64,000 nt of DNA from JACMLD01 sp044227095 (GTDB taxonomy: Bacteria; Bacteroidota; Bacteroidia; Chitinophagales; Chitinophagaceae): the NCBI GenBank assembly GCA_044227095.1, contig JBGAFV010000001.1, positions 3,038,001-3,102,000 of the forward strand. The letters run 5' to 3'. The notes under the pieces were generated by a model. It made no database searches. It worked only from the letters and a program-made list of their open reading frames with translations, and was not told where the DNA came from. The translations under genes were made by a program, and so were the position numbers. Below are positions 45,360 through 54,170 of the stretch, piece by piece; position 1 is the stretch's first letter; every line of letters begins with the position of its first letter.

Positions 45360-45842
45360 TTAAATAGAAGCATGGTACAAGCCTGCTGGCAATAAAGGAA
45401 GGTTTTCGTTCTTATATTCTTTTGCGGTAACAAAACCTTTACCGAGTATTTTTATTTCTTTAAGGCCATTAAGGGTTCTGTCTTGCTGATGAACAAACAC
45501 AAGTGCATTATTGCCGATCACAACAGGCTCGTTTTCGCGAACGGCTACATTATCAAAATGTATAGTGGCGGTAAATGACGATACTGAAAAGCCTGCATCC
45601 TCTACTTTCTTTTTTATTTTTTCAAAATCAACGATGCTGTTGGGTTTAATAGAAATAATAAACGTATACGTTTTTATATCTGATTCCAGGCTTTCAACGC
45701 AATCCAGTGTTTTCAATGATTTATTAATCGCATTACTGCACATGCTGCAGGTTAAGCCACTGGCTTTGATAGAAACAACTGTTACCTGTGCCCTGGCCGA
45801 TAAGAACAAGGCGATGGTTAAAATGATTAAGATATTTTTCAT
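45360..45842 (-). CDS. Exported HMA-domain metal-binding protein
   Basis: Protein of 160 residues with a signal peptide (about 1-18, SARAQ) and a heavy-metal-associated domain carrying SGLTCSMCSNAI (Cys32, Cys35). The C-terminal half is hydrophilic with no known fold; HFDNVAVREN is followed by KEIKILGKGFVTAKEYKN. The HMA fold binds Cu(I) or similar metals, and an exported form suggests periplasmic chaperoning. A 21-bp-periodic direct repeat lies about 55-80 bp upstream and resembles that before the DUF6010 gene. Confidence 0.87.
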   Translation of the reverse strand: MKNILIILTIALFLSARAQVTVVSIKASGLTCSMCSNAINKSLKTLDCVESLESDIKTYTFIISIKPNSIVDFEKIKKKVEDAGFSVSSFTATIHFDNVAVRENEPVVIGNNALVFVHQQDRTLNGLKEIKILGKGFVTAKEYKNENLPLLPAGLYHASI

Positions 45843-45894
45843 AATTAATTTGTTTTGTTTTACGATTGTAAAGCTACTATAGGTTAAAGCACTG

Positions 45895-45924
45895 CACAGG
45901 ACAGTAAAATGTCAGAAACGGACA
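45895..45924 (-). promoter_or_regulatory. 21-bp direct-repeat operator upstream of HMA gene
   Basis: CACAGGACA (45895-45903), 12-bp spacer, AAACGGACA (45916-45924). The intervening TGTCAGA is shared with the site at 47615. On the minus strand, 22 bp separate the site from TAGCTTTAC, a -7-like box. Confidence 0.6.
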
Positions 45925-45925
45925 A

Positions 45926-46276
45926 TTATTGAAAAAGTGTTTTTGGTAAAAGTTTGCGAAATGCAAAATGATAAATCTCTGTATTGGCCATTCTTACAGG
46001 GTAAGCGTTAATAAACATCCAGCCTTCTCTTCCCATAAAATTCAATGCATCTATAATTGAATTAAATTTTTCCAGCTTGCCATCGTAGGTTTTCAGTCTG
46101 TTATCCTTTAAATAACTTTTTTGTTCGCCAAAATCTATGCTAATGGTTACCCTGTTGCTAAACAATACGGGTGTTGCAATAACCTGGCAGTATTGTTCTA
46201 TTGAGGATGTATCTGATTGTGCAAATGAAGCAAGCGATAGCATCAGCATACATAAGGAAATGGAATATTTTTTCAT
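45926..46276 (-). CDS. Hypothetical exported protein
   Basis: Protein of 116 residues with a signal peptide (1-19, LASFAQ). The mature part, EQYCQVIATPVLFSNRVTISIDFG to LNFMGREGWMFINAYPVRM, resembles the short 'DUF-type' periplasmic proteins of Bacteroidota. One Cys (Cys29). It lies between the metallothionein-like terminator and the HMA operator. Function unknown. Confidence 0.72.
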   Translation of the reverse strand: MKKYSISLCMLMLSLASFAQSDTSSIEQYCQVIATPVLFSNRVTISIDFGEQKSYLKDNRLKTYDGKLEKFNSIIDALNFMGREGWMFINAYPVRMANTEIYHFAFRKLLPKTLFQ

Positions 46277-46306
46277 AGTAATAATTTGTTAGTGTTGATT
46301 TAAATA

Positions 46307-46339
46307 AGCAGGCCGTCCATAGCTTATGTACGGCCTGCT
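46307..46339 (-). terminator. Rho-independent terminator after metallothionein-like gene
   Basis: AGCAGGCCGT and ACGGCCTGCT, with inner CATA/TATG pairing; minus strand continues TATTTAAAT. The stem is strong and the U tract is modest. Confidence 0.7.
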
Positions 46340-46347
46340 CTTGCTTG

Positions 46348-46476
46348 TTAGTTGCGGCAATCTTTACAGTTGCAGTTGTTGCCACAGTTGCAATCTTCAC
46401 AAGTACATGCTGGGTTATCACATTTTTTAATGTCGTTTGGAACAAGGGCTGTCCAATTAAATACTACTGCTTTCAT
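46348..46476 (-). CDS. Small cysteine-rich metallothionein-like protein
   Basis: A 42-residue protein too short for usual ORF cut-offs. It starts MKAVVFNWTALVPNDIKKC and its last 24 residues hold eight cysteines in CxC and CxxC spacing (positions 19, 24, 26, 29, 31, 35, 37, 40) with no His and many Asn/Asp. That spacing fits a small metallothionein chelating Cu, Zn or Cd in the cytoplasm. It has a TACTTTTG -7 box 39 bp upstream, a paired direct repeat above that, and a strong terminator 9 bp after the stop. It sits next to an HMA-AraC regulator gene. Confidence 0.82.
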   Translation of the reverse strand: MKAVVFNWTALVPNDIKKCDNPACTCEDCNCGNNCNCKDCRN

Positions 46477-46514
46477 AACTTTTGTTTTATTTGCTGTTTA
46501 ATAAATTGACAACA

Positions 46515-46522
46515 CAAAAGTA
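46515..46522 (-). promoter_or_regulatory. -7 box of the metallothionein-like gene
   Basis: Minus strand TACTTTTG fits TAnnTTTG. No TTG box lies at the ideal 19-nt spacing (nearest is 25 nt away), so activation by the upstream regulator is plausible. Confidence 0.55.
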
Positions 46523-46553
46523 GCTGCAGTAATGCCCTCAGCTGTTACAACAC

Positions 46554-46584
46554 TTTGGGTTAGTGTTATAGAATTTTGGGTTAG
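46554..46584 (-). promoter_or_regulatory. Paired direct repeats, candidate HMA-AraC operator
   Basis: TTTGGGTTAG at 46554-46563 and again at 46575-46584, exactly 21 bp apart, which is the spacing AraC-family activators use. The second copy overlaps the stop codon of the HMA-AraC gene. The site lies about 32 bp above the -7 box of the metallothionein-like gene. Confidence 0.65.
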
Positions 46585-47156
46585 ATCTTATCTATCAGGT
46601 TTCTTTTTTCTGAACCTACTTTTTTGAAGTGCGAAGGTGTAAGGCCCGTTACCTGTTTAAACTGGGTGGAAAGATGTGCCACACTGCTATAAGCCATATC
46701 AAATGCAATGGAAGACAATGTCATTTCATTGTACACCAATAACTCTTTTACTTTTTCTACACGTTGTTCAATAAAATAATTTTCAATTGTTCTTCCTTCT
46801 ACCGAGGAGAATAAGCTGCTGAGGTAAGTATACTCGTGGTGGAGGTGTTTAGATAAGTAAGCAGATAATTTTAATTCTGCGTCTTTTTCACTTGCTTCGT
46901 TTCTTGCTTTTTTAATAACCAGTTGTTTTATTTTTTCAATCATGCTGGTTGTTTTATTGTCAATCAGTTCCAGCCCGGTTCTAGAAAGTGCTTCACGAAG
47001 TTCATCTGTTTTATTTGTTGTTATATTTTCTTGCAGGTGTATTTCTCCAATAATAACTTTTTCATAAGCTATGCCGATATTTTTTAAAATATTCTCCACG
47101 GTGAGTATACAACGATGGCAAACCATGTTTTTTATAAACAGTATTTCTGCTTGCAT
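46581..47156 (-). CDS. AraC-family regulator with N-terminal HMA-like metal-binding domain
   Basis: Regulator of 191 residues, shorter than usual AraC proteins. The N-terminus is an HMA-like fold with KNMVCHRCILTV (Cys13, Cys16), a linker with ALSRTGLELID (the second half of an HMA), and then the AraC DNA-binding domain from about residue 100 (FIEQRVEKVKELLVYNEM, SVAHLSTQFKQVTGLTPSHFK). A Cu(I)- or similar-metal-responsive activator is the natural reading (inference). It sits upstream of the metallothionein-like gene and has a short 13-bp gap to the DUF6010 gene. Confidence 0.85.
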   Translation of the reverse strand: MQAEILFIKNMVCHRCILTVENILKNIGIAYEKVIIGEIHLQENITTNKTDELREALSRTGLELIDNKTTSMIEKIKQLVIKKARNEASEKDAELKLSAYLSKHLHHEYTYLSSLFSSVEGRTIENYFIEQRVEKVKELLVYNEMTLSSIAFDMAYSSVAHLSTQFKQVTGLTPSHFKKVGSEKRNLIDKI

Positions 47157-47169
47157 AACGTTTATTGTT

Positions 47170-47571
47170 TTATAAGATCTTTTCTTTTTTAATTATCACG
47201 CAAAAATAAACACCATCAATGATATCAATGATAAAACAAAACGACGGCCAATATACGGGCATATTTGTAGTTACCAGCAAATTGTTATGATGAAGTATAT
47301 CCCATACTCCGTGGAAAATAATACCTGCGGCTGCAAGTATTGGTTTTTTTGTATAACCAATGATTGCAACAAAATATAAAATCAATGCAACAGATGACTC
47401 AAGTGCAATAGTATAGACTGTATTGTCTTTTAAAGAAAATCCTACATAAATAAATGCAATGGCGATCAGTATAGTTGATGCCATGAGGCTGGTTGTAAAA
47501 TATTTTTTAAGCGCCTTTGAAATTGCAATAATTACCAATGCCGCAATAATGCCATAAATGAATTCTGCCAT
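47170..47571 (-). CDS. DUF6010-like membrane protein
   Basis: Inner-membrane protein of 133 residues with four predicted helices. The sequence GIIFHGVWDILHHNN followed by PVYWPSFCFIIDIIDG is the family signature I recognise, with several His, Trp and Cys residues that could bind metal. Function unknown. It precedes the HMA-AraC gene by 13 bp, so the two are probably co-transcribed from the promoter after the 47615 operator. Confidence 0.75.
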   Translation of the reverse strand: MAEFIYGIIAALVIIAISKALKKYFTTSLMASTILIAIAFIYVGFSLKDNTVYTIALESSVALILYFVAIIGYTKKPILAAAGIIFHGVWDILHHNNLLVTTNMPVYWPSFCFIIDIIDGVYFCVIIKKEKIL

Positions 47572-47614
47572 TGTTAAAAGTTTTGCTGTAAAGTTGGTGT
47601 ATACCAGAACTTGA

Positions 47615-47644
47615 AAAAGGACATATAAGTGTCAGAAATGGACA
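47615..47644 (-). promoter_or_regulatory. 21-bp direct-repeat operator upstream of DUF6010 gene
   Basis: AAAAGGACA (47615-47623), 12-bp spacer, AAATGGACA (47636-47644). It has the same sequence layout as the site at 45895 and the same 22-bp distance to a CTTTAC-containing -7-like element. Confidence 0.6.
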
Positions 47645-47904
47645 TTCATAGTATTCATTTACAAAGCAGGTGCTTTAGTAACGTTTCTGTTTTAATGAAC
47701 TACTTTCCTTGTTGTATTCACCCTTATTTGCTTGTTAAACATTCCAAATCAACCTTGTATCAAATCTTCGGAGATATTGAAATTTACCAGCAGATTTCAC
47801 CATTTCACGTGTTTTTTTTTCTGTTATCGTAAGTGCAGTTCCGCTTTTCGTAAGGTGCTTTATGGCACATGAAGGTATTTTTGCGACCTCTAAATTATTA
47901 CTAA

Positions 47905-49020
47905 ATGAAATTAAGACTTTCGTCGGCATTAGGAATTATTGCGCTTAGTTCGGCTTTGTTTTCCTGCAAAAAAAATGATGCACCTGTAATAGCCCCATAT
48001 ACTGTACCAGACACTTATAATTTTACCAATGTAGAATACAAGGAAGCGGCTGCAAGAGTGAGTATGTCTTTGGGTTTTGGTTCTTATTTAAGTAAAGCAA
48101 CTACCCGCCAGTTAAGCCAGGATACTATCAATAATTTATGGAATAATGTAAATGCAAGCTTTACATCAGAAATAGTGGTAAATCTTCCATATGCTTATGA
48201 TGTTTTGAATCCATCAGGATATAATCTATCAGGCAAAATAGTTGATGCTGCTGTCTTTAAAGTTTTTGCAGATTCAATGGTAGTGATGAGCAGTCAAAGA
48301 AATAATACTGGTTCTAAGGGCGTAGCCGGCAAAGTAGGCACACGGTTGGTAAATTACAGAGGTCTTGAATTTAACCAGCTTGTTGTAAAAGGATTTTTTG
48401 GCGCACTCAGCATCAACAATGTTGTTACATACCTTAATAAAGCAGCTACTGATGATAACAACACTGTAATTGCAGGTTCTGGTACTGCTATGCAACACGA
48501 TTGGGACCTCGCTTTTGGTTATATCGGTTTACCAAAAACTTACGATTCTGCTATCAATTATACAGTAGCACCTTACAATACTAATCCAGACAGGCCACTG
48601 GGCATTGGCGGCTATTTTTATGAAAGGGCAAGACCGATTAAAGCTGGTGGAACTGTATTTGAAGCATTCCGCAAAGGACGTGCTGCTATTGTTGCCAAAG
48701 ATTATGCGGTACGTGATGCTGCTGCCAAAACCATTAAAGAATATCTTGAAAAAACACTTGCCGCTGCTGCATATGCTTACCTCTCGCTTTCAAAAACAAG
48801 AACAACTGATGCAGACAGGTTTCACGATTTTTCTGAAGCAACAGGTTTTATGTTAGCACTGAAATACAGGCCTACAACTTTACTTTCAGCACAAGCACAT
48901 ACTGATTTACTGAATTTATTGAATGTAGATTTCTGGACCTTAAGTGATGCGAGCTTGCTGAGTACTAAAGTGACAGATGCGCAGGCCAAGCTGGTGGCTG
49001 CTTATGGAAAACTGGATTAA
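47905..49020 (+). CDS. DUF4856 lipoprotein
   Basis: Lipoprotein of 371 residues (lipobox ALFSC). PYTVPDTYNFTNVEY and the long helical body with NYRGLEFNQLVVKGFFGAL, MQHDWDLAFGYIG and YFYERARPIKAGGTVFEAFRKGRAAI mark DUF4856. These proteins go with imelysin and TonB receptors in Bacteroidota iron-uptake loci, which matches this operon (known family context). The region 47645-47904 upstream holds no other obvious feature. Confidence 0.87.
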   Translation: MKLRLSSALGIIALSSALFSCKKNDAPVIAPYTVPDTYNFTNVEYKEAAARVSMSLGFGSYLSKATTRQLSQDTINNLWNNVNASFTSEIVVNLPYAYDVLNPSGYNLSGKIVDAAVFKVFADSMVVMSSQRNNTGSKGVAGKVGTRLVNYRGLEFNQLVVKGFFGALSINNVVTYLNKAATDDNNTVIAGSGTAMQHDWDLAFGYIGLPKTYDSAINYTVAPYNTNPDRPLGIGGYFYERARPIKAGGTVFEAFRKGRAAIVAKDYAVRDAAAKTIKEYLEKTLAAAAYAYLSLSKTRTTDADRFHDFSEATGFMLALKYRPTTLLSAQAHTDLLNLLNVDFWTLSDASLLSTKVTDAQAKLVAAYGKLD

Positions 49021-49110
49021 TAGGCAAAGTATAATAATTATAACATGCCTTCGGCAGATTTCCTGAAAACAGGAGATCTGCTGTTGGCTTTTAATGATAC
49101 TAATAGTTTT

Positions 49111-50205
49111 ATGATGAAAAATAAATGGATTGCATTAATGGTAATTGCGCTAACTGTTGTTTTATATGCTTGCAGCAAAAGCAGCGGTGGAACTACCGAT
49201 CCGGGAACTGGTGGCACAACAGGCAACGATGCTTTTAAAACCGCTATGCTTACAAATTATGCTGATAACCTGATTATACCTGCTTACACAAATTTCCAGT
49301 CAAAGATTGCTGCGCTGGAAACTGTGGTAAATAGTTTTCTTAGTGCACCTTCATCCACTACACAGGATGCTGTTAAGCCTGCGTTTAAAGATGCATACCT
49401 GTCGTTTGAAAAAATTTCTATGCCTTACCTTGGGCCGGCAAGTTCCAATTCAGTTAATAGTTATATCAATACTTTTCCTGCAGTGCCATCTAAAATAGAG
49501 GCAGGAATACAGAGTGGTGTATATGATTTTTCAACTTCACTGGTTGCAGATAGCATTCAGGGGTTACCAACGCTTGATTATCTTTTATTCTCCTCCGGTG
49601 CAGTTGCAAAGTTTGCAGCATCAGATGCGGCCAACCGTAAAAAGTATGTGCAGGATGTAATAGCAAGGATAAAATTATTAACCCAGGGCGTAATTACTCA
49701 ATGGAATGGCGCTTACCGCAATGTATTTATTTCATCTTTAAAAACGGATGTGGGAAGTTCAATTGGTTTAATGGTAAACCAGTTTGCAATGGAAATGGAT
49801 GCAATGAAAGGCCCACGCATTGGATGGCCTTTTGGAAAACAGTCTAACGGAACCGTATTTGTGGATAAATGCGAAGGTTATTATTCAGGTTTTTCAGCAG
49901 CCTTGGCTGTAGAAAACCTTTCCAACTTAAAAAATTATTACACTGGTGGTTCTGGCAATGGTATAGATGATTACCTGGTGCTGTTGAAGAAAGATCAGTT
50001 GAATAAAGATGTGCTTGCACAATTTGATGTGGCCATTAATGCACTGAAAGCTATTCCCGATCCTATGTCGGCCGCTTTTATCGGCAATGCTACGGTAGTA
50101 GAAGAAGCGTACAAGCAGGTGCAGAAGTTGTTAACAATGCTAAAGACAGATGTTGCTTCCGCAACAGGCGTGCAGATTAATTACATGGACAACGATGGCG
50201 ATTAA
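49111..50205 (+). CDS. Imelysin-family lipoprotein
   Basis: Lipoprotein of 364 residues from the ATG at 49111 (MMKNKWIALMVIALT; lipobox VLYAC). The ATG at 49045 would put 22 non-signal residues in front. The helical imelysin body has LSFEKISMPYLGP and QGLPTLDYLLF; the GxHxxE motif of canonical imelysins is replaced by GLPTLD, as in the IrpA-like branch. These periplasmic proteins take part in iron acquisition. It shares an operon with DUF4856, HTTM and TonB receptor genes. Confidence 0.88.
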   Translation: MMKNKWIALMVIALTVVLYACSKSSGGTTDPGTGGTTGNDAFKTAMLTNYADNLIIPAYTNFQSKIAALETVVNSFLSAPSSTTQDAVKPAFKDAYLSFEKISMPYLGPASSNSVNSYINTFPAVPSKIEAGIQSGVYDFSTSLVADSIQGLPTLDYLLFSSGAVAKFAASDAANRKKYVQDVIARIKLLTQGVITQWNGAYRNVFISSLKTDVGSSIGLMVNQFAMEMDAMKGPRIGWPFGKQSNGTVFVDKCEGYYSGFSAALAVENLSNLKNYYTGGSGNGIDDYLVLLKKDQLNKDVLAQFDVAINALKAIPDPMSAAFIGNATVVEEAYKQVQKLLTMLKTDVASATGVQINYMDNDGD

Positions 50206-51562
50206 TAACAAAATCACAGATTGGAAGAATCAAATCTTTAATATTAACAGGCCTGTTTCCATTGCGCCGCTTATTACATTCAGGATTGCATTTGGACTGT
50301 TGATGTTTTTTAGCCTGCTGCGTTTTTGGTGGCGTGGATGGGTAGATACAGTATATATTCAACCACATTTTCATTTTACTTACTGGGGTTTTGAGTGGGT
50401 AAAGCCATTAGATGGTGCCGGAATGCATATTGTAATGGCAATTGTTTTAATCAGCACCATATTGATTGTATTGGGATTATTCTATCGTATAGGCATAATT
50501 ATTTTTTTTCTGGGTTTTACTTATATGGAACTGATAGATGTTACAACCTATCTTAACCATTATTATTTTATTAGCCTGGTGGCCTTTATTATGATATGGC
50601 TGCCGGCTAACCGTCACTATGCTTTGGATGTTTGGATGAGGCCACGCAAAGTTCGCTTGCTTGTTCCTGCCTGGACAATTGGAATTTTACGTTTTCAACT
50701 TGGAATAGTATATGTTTTTGCCGGGCTGGCAAAACTCAATACAGATTGGCTTATTCATGCCGAACCGATGCGCACCTGGTTGCCAGCTAAAAGTCACCTG
50801 CCATTGGTTAGCAGTTTAATGTATAAAGAATGGGTTGCTTATGCGTTTTCCTGGTTCGGAGCTGTGTATGATTTATTCATTGTGTTTTTCTTGCTGTATA
50901 AAAAGACCAGGCCGGTAGCTTATTTTTTTGTTGTAGTCTTTCATATTGCTACTGCTATCTTTTTTCCCGGTATCGGAATGTTTCCTTACGTAATGATTGT
51001 TGTAACACCTGTCTTTTTCCCTGGTAGTTTTCACGAACGCTTGCTAAGTTATCTTCCATTTTACAAAAACGGGGAAACTGGTTCAGAAAAAGCTATTTAT
51101 TCGTTCAGGTACCATAAAATTTTAAAAACAGCAATTGTTATCTACATTTTTTTGCAGCTAATCATTCCCGTTAGGTTTCTTTTTTATCCGGATCATCTTT
51201 TCTGGACTGAAGAAGGTTATCGTTTTTCATGGCGGGTAATGCTTATGGAAAAAGCCGGCACTGCCTATTTTACTGTGAAAGACAAAACTGGCAAAGTATC
51301 CTATGAAGTAAATAATAAAGATTTTTTAACGCCACTACAGGAAAAAATGATGAGCACTCAACCTGATATGATTTTAAAATACGCACATTACCTGGCAGGT
51401 GAATATGCAAAACGTGGAATTGACCAACCAGCTGTGTACGCAGAAATATATGTAACATTGAATGGACGGCCTTCAACATTATTTATCGATTCAACTGTGA
51501 ATTTGGCTGTTGAGCCATTAAGCTGGAAGCATTATAAATGGGTGCTTCCGTACAAAGAATAA
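50195..51562 (+). CDS. HTTM (vitamin K gamma-carboxylase-like) membrane protein
   Basis: Integral membrane protein of 455 residues. The start at 50195 (MAINNKITDWKNQIFN) overlaps the imelysin end by 11 bp and removes 15 unlikely residues from the longer frame. The HTTM domain shows LITFRIAFGLLMFFSLLRFWWRGW, then YLNHYYFISLVAFIMIWLPANR and FQLGIVYVFAGLAKLNTDWL. Bacterial HTTM proteins resemble the membrane part of gamma-carboxylase; their substrate is unknown. It belongs to the iron-type operon. Confidence 0.88.
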   Translation: MAINNKITDWKNQIFNINRPVSIAPLITFRIAFGLLMFFSLLRFWWRGWVDTVYIQPHFHFTYWGFEWVKPLDGAGMHIVMAIVLISTILIVLGLFYRIGIIIFFLGFTYMELIDVTTYLNHYYFISLVAFIMIWLPANRHYALDVWMRPRKVRLLVPAWTIGILRFQLGIVYVFAGLAKLNTDWLIHAEPMRTWLPAKSHLPLVSSLMYKEWVAYAFSWFGAVYDLFIVFFLLYKKTRPVAYFFVVVFHIATAIFFPGIGMFPYVMIVVTPVFFPGSFHERLLSYLPFYKNGETGSEKAIYSFRYHKILKTAIVIYIFLQLIIPVRFLFYPDHLFWTEEGYRFSWRVMLMEKAGTAYFTVKDKTGKVSYEVNNKDFLTPLQEKMMSTQPDMILKYAHYLAGEYAKRGIDQPAVYAEIYVTLNGRPSTLFIDSTVNLAVEPLSWKHYKWVLPYKE

Positions 51563-51574
51563 AGAAATTGCACG

Positions 51575-53986
51575 ATGAAGAGATTACTGATAGTTTTGAT
51601 TTACTGTTTTGCCGCACAGTTACTAACAGCGCAAAAGCAAACTGCTTTAAGTGGAAACGTGCGGGGCGAAAATAATGAAGCTGCTGCGGGAGCAACAGTT
51701 ACCCTTATGCCGGTAGAAAAATTACAGGTATGTAATGATAACGGATTTTTTCGCTTTGCAAAAATTGATACAGGGAATTATGAAATTTTTATTTCATTAA
51801 AAGGTTATAAAACATACAAACAAGCTATAACGCTTACTGCAAAACCATTGGTGCTTGACGTTGTTCTTGCACAAAAAGATACGCTTGTGCTTGATGAAGT
51901 TATTGTAAGCGATCTAAAAAGTGAATCTGTTTCAGGTAAACTTAACGATGTTTCCGGAACAGCAATTTATGCCGGCAAGAAAACAGAGGTAATTAATGTA
52001 AAGAACCTCAATGCAAACCTTGCAACCAATAATACACGTCAGATATATGCCCGCATTCCAGGATTAAATATTTGGGAATACGATCGCGGTGGGCTGCAAT
52101 TAGGAATAGGCGGCAGGGGGTTAAGTCCCAACCGTTCTTCTAATTTTAATATCAGGCAGGATGGATACGATATTAGCGCAGATGCATTGGGATATCCAGA
52201 GAGTTATTACACACCATCTGCAGAAGCACTTGATAAAATTGAGATCATACGTGGTGCTGCAAGTCTTCAATACGGTCCACAGTTTGGAGGGCTTATCAAT
52301 TTTGTTATGAAAGATGGTCCGCGGGGAAAACCATTTGAATTTACAACAAGACAAACCATCGGCTCTTATGGTTTTTTTAATTCGTTTAACAGCATAGGCG
52401 GAACCGTTGCAAAAAACAAACTAAATTATTATGCATTTTACCAGTATAAAAAGGGAGACGATTGGCGTGAAAACAGTCATTACGATCAGCAAAATGCATA
52501 CACCCATCTTGCTTATAATTTCACAAAGAAATTTAAGGTAACAGCAGAATATACTTTTATGAAATACCTGGCGCAGCAGCCGGGCGGACTTACTGATGCA
52601 CAGTTTGCCGAAGATCCATCAGTTTCTGTGCGTGCAAGAAACTGGTTTAAAGTAAACTGGAATTTAATAAGCCTCAATTTTGATTATGCATTTGGCGAAC
52701 ACACCAGGCTGAACCTTAGAAACTATACACTGCAGGGTAGCCGTCAGGCTATTGGCGTACTTACATACATTAACCGGCCAGATTTTGGCGGCAATCGGGA
52801 TTATATGGGCGACAGGTACAGCAACTTTGGGTCAGAACTTCGTTTTATTCATCAATACCGCTTAGTAAAAGAACAACGCAGCACTTTTTTAGTGGGCATG
52901 CGTTTATATAAAGGCCTTACAAAAAGGCAACAGGGGGATGGCAATGACGGCAGTGGACCCGATTTTAATTATATAGGTATAGAGCCCAATAAATCTGATT
53001 ACCGCTTCCCCGGTAGTAACCTTGCTGTATTTGCGGAAAATATTTTCAGGATAACTAAAAACTGGAGCATAACACCTGGCATACGCTACGAATACATCAA
53101 TACAAAAACAGATGGTTACTATTATAAAAAGAACATTTTTGTAGCAGATGATAAAATAATGGAATCAACAGCAGATCCGCGTTCTTTTGTTTTATTAGGT
53201 ATTGGTAGTTCCTGGAAGCTGGGTAATGGAACAGAATTCTATGCAAATATTTCACAGAATTATCGTTCTATAAACTTCAATGACCTTCGGTTAGTAAATA
53301 CAAATGCTAAGGTAGATCCAAACCTTAAAGATGAAACCGGGTATAATTTAGATCTCGGTTTCAGGGGTACATTTAAAAATTGGCTGTATGCCGATGTAAG
53401 TGTTTTCTATTTGAAATACAATGATCGTATCGGTTCAATATTCACAAAAGATACCAGCTTTATGACTTACCGCTTGCGCACCAACGTGTCTGACAGCCGC
53501 AACCTTGGATTAGAAGTATTGCTGGAAGGGGATATCTTAAAAGCAATTACAAAAGGAATGTCTAAATACAGGTTGGCTTTATACGGTAATTTTTCATTTA
53601 TAGATGCACGTTATGTTAACTCAAAAAATACAGCCGTTGAAAATAAGCTAGTAGAAAACGTGCCTCCGGTTTTAATAAGAACCGGTGTTTCCTTTGGCAA
53701 TCCGCGGTTTAATTGTACCTACCAGTTTTCTTACCAGGCTAAACAATATTCTGATGCTACTAATGCAGAATCGACACCAACAGCAGTAGACGGAGCTATT
53801 CCATCTTTTAGTGTTATGGATCTGAGCCTTAGTTATAATTGGCGCAGCTTTACCGTTTTTACCGGTATCAATAATATCCTCGATACAAAATATTTTACAC
53901 GCCGTGCAGATGGTTATCCGGGGCCGGGTATCATACCTGCCGATAAACGTAATTTATACCTGACCCTGCAATTTAAATTGAACTAG
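51575..53986 (+). CDS. TonB-dependent receptor (FecA-like)
   Basis: Outer-membrane receptor of 803 residues. Signal peptide (1-18), a short CarboxypepD-like domain (27-110), plug (KTEVINVKNLNANLATNNTR, IPGLNIWEYD, RGGLQLGIGGRG, then the typical ALDKIEIIRGAASLQYG), and a barrel ending in LYLTLQFKLN. The fourth gene of the operon begins 13 bp after HTTM. It probably imports iron chelates across the outer membrane (family plus context). Confidence 0.92.
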   Translation: MKRLLIVLIYCFAAQLLTAQKQTALSGNVRGENNEAAAGATVTLMPVEKLQVCNDNGFFRFAKIDTGNYEIFISLKGYKTYKQAITLTAKPLVLDVVLAQKDTLVLDEVIVSDLKSESVSGKLNDVSGTAIYAGKKTEVINVKNLNANLATNNTRQIYARIPGLNIWEYDRGGLQLGIGGRGLSPNRSSNFNIRQDGYDISADALGYPESYYTPSAEALDKIEIIRGAASLQYGPQFGGLINFVMKDGPRGKPFEFTTRQTIGSYGFFNSFNSIGGTVAKNKLNYYAFYQYKKGDDWRENSHYDQQNAYTHLAYNFTKKFKVTAEYTFMKYLAQQPGGLTDAQFAEDPSVSVRARNWFKVNWNLISLNFDYAFGEHTRLNLRNYTLQGSRQAIGVLTYINRPDFGGNRDYMGDRYSNFGSELRFIHQYRLVKEQRSTFLVGMRLYKGLTKRQQGDGNDGSGPDFNYIGIEPNKSDYRFPGSNLAVFAENIFRITKNWSITPGIRYEYINTKTDGYYYKKNIFVADDKIMESTADPRSFVLLGIGSSWKLGNGTEFYANISQNYRSINFNDLRLVNTNAKVDPNLKDETGYNLDLGFRGTFKNWLYADVSVFYLKYNDRIGSIFTKDTSFMTYRLRTNVSDSRNLGLEVLLEGDILKAITKGMSKYRLALYGNFSFIDARYVNSKNTAVENKLVENVPPVLIRTGVSFGNPRFNCTYQFSYQAKQYSDATNAESTPTAVDGAIPSFSVMDLSLSYNWRSFTVFTGINNILDTKYFTRRADGYPGPGIIPADKRNLYLTLQFKLN

Positions 53987-54030
53987 TAGCTTCAAACTTT
54001 AAAACTGTTTCTTATCATTATACGGCAAAT

Positions 54031-54063
54031 AAAAAAGGTAATCTAACAAAGATTACCTTTTTT
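54031..54063 (+). terminator. Rho-independent terminator
   Basis: A perfect 14-bp stem AAAAAAGGTAATCT / AGATTACCTTTTTT with an AACAA loop. It ends the iron-type operon. Confidence 0.9.
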
Positions 54064-54170
54064 ATATTCTGAACCAGGAACTAGCGTGGGTTCGAAATAT
54101 TATACTAAGGAGACAGTTATTATAATTTAATTTTCAACGGAAAAAGTCAGAATAACAACTTTTTTATCTA

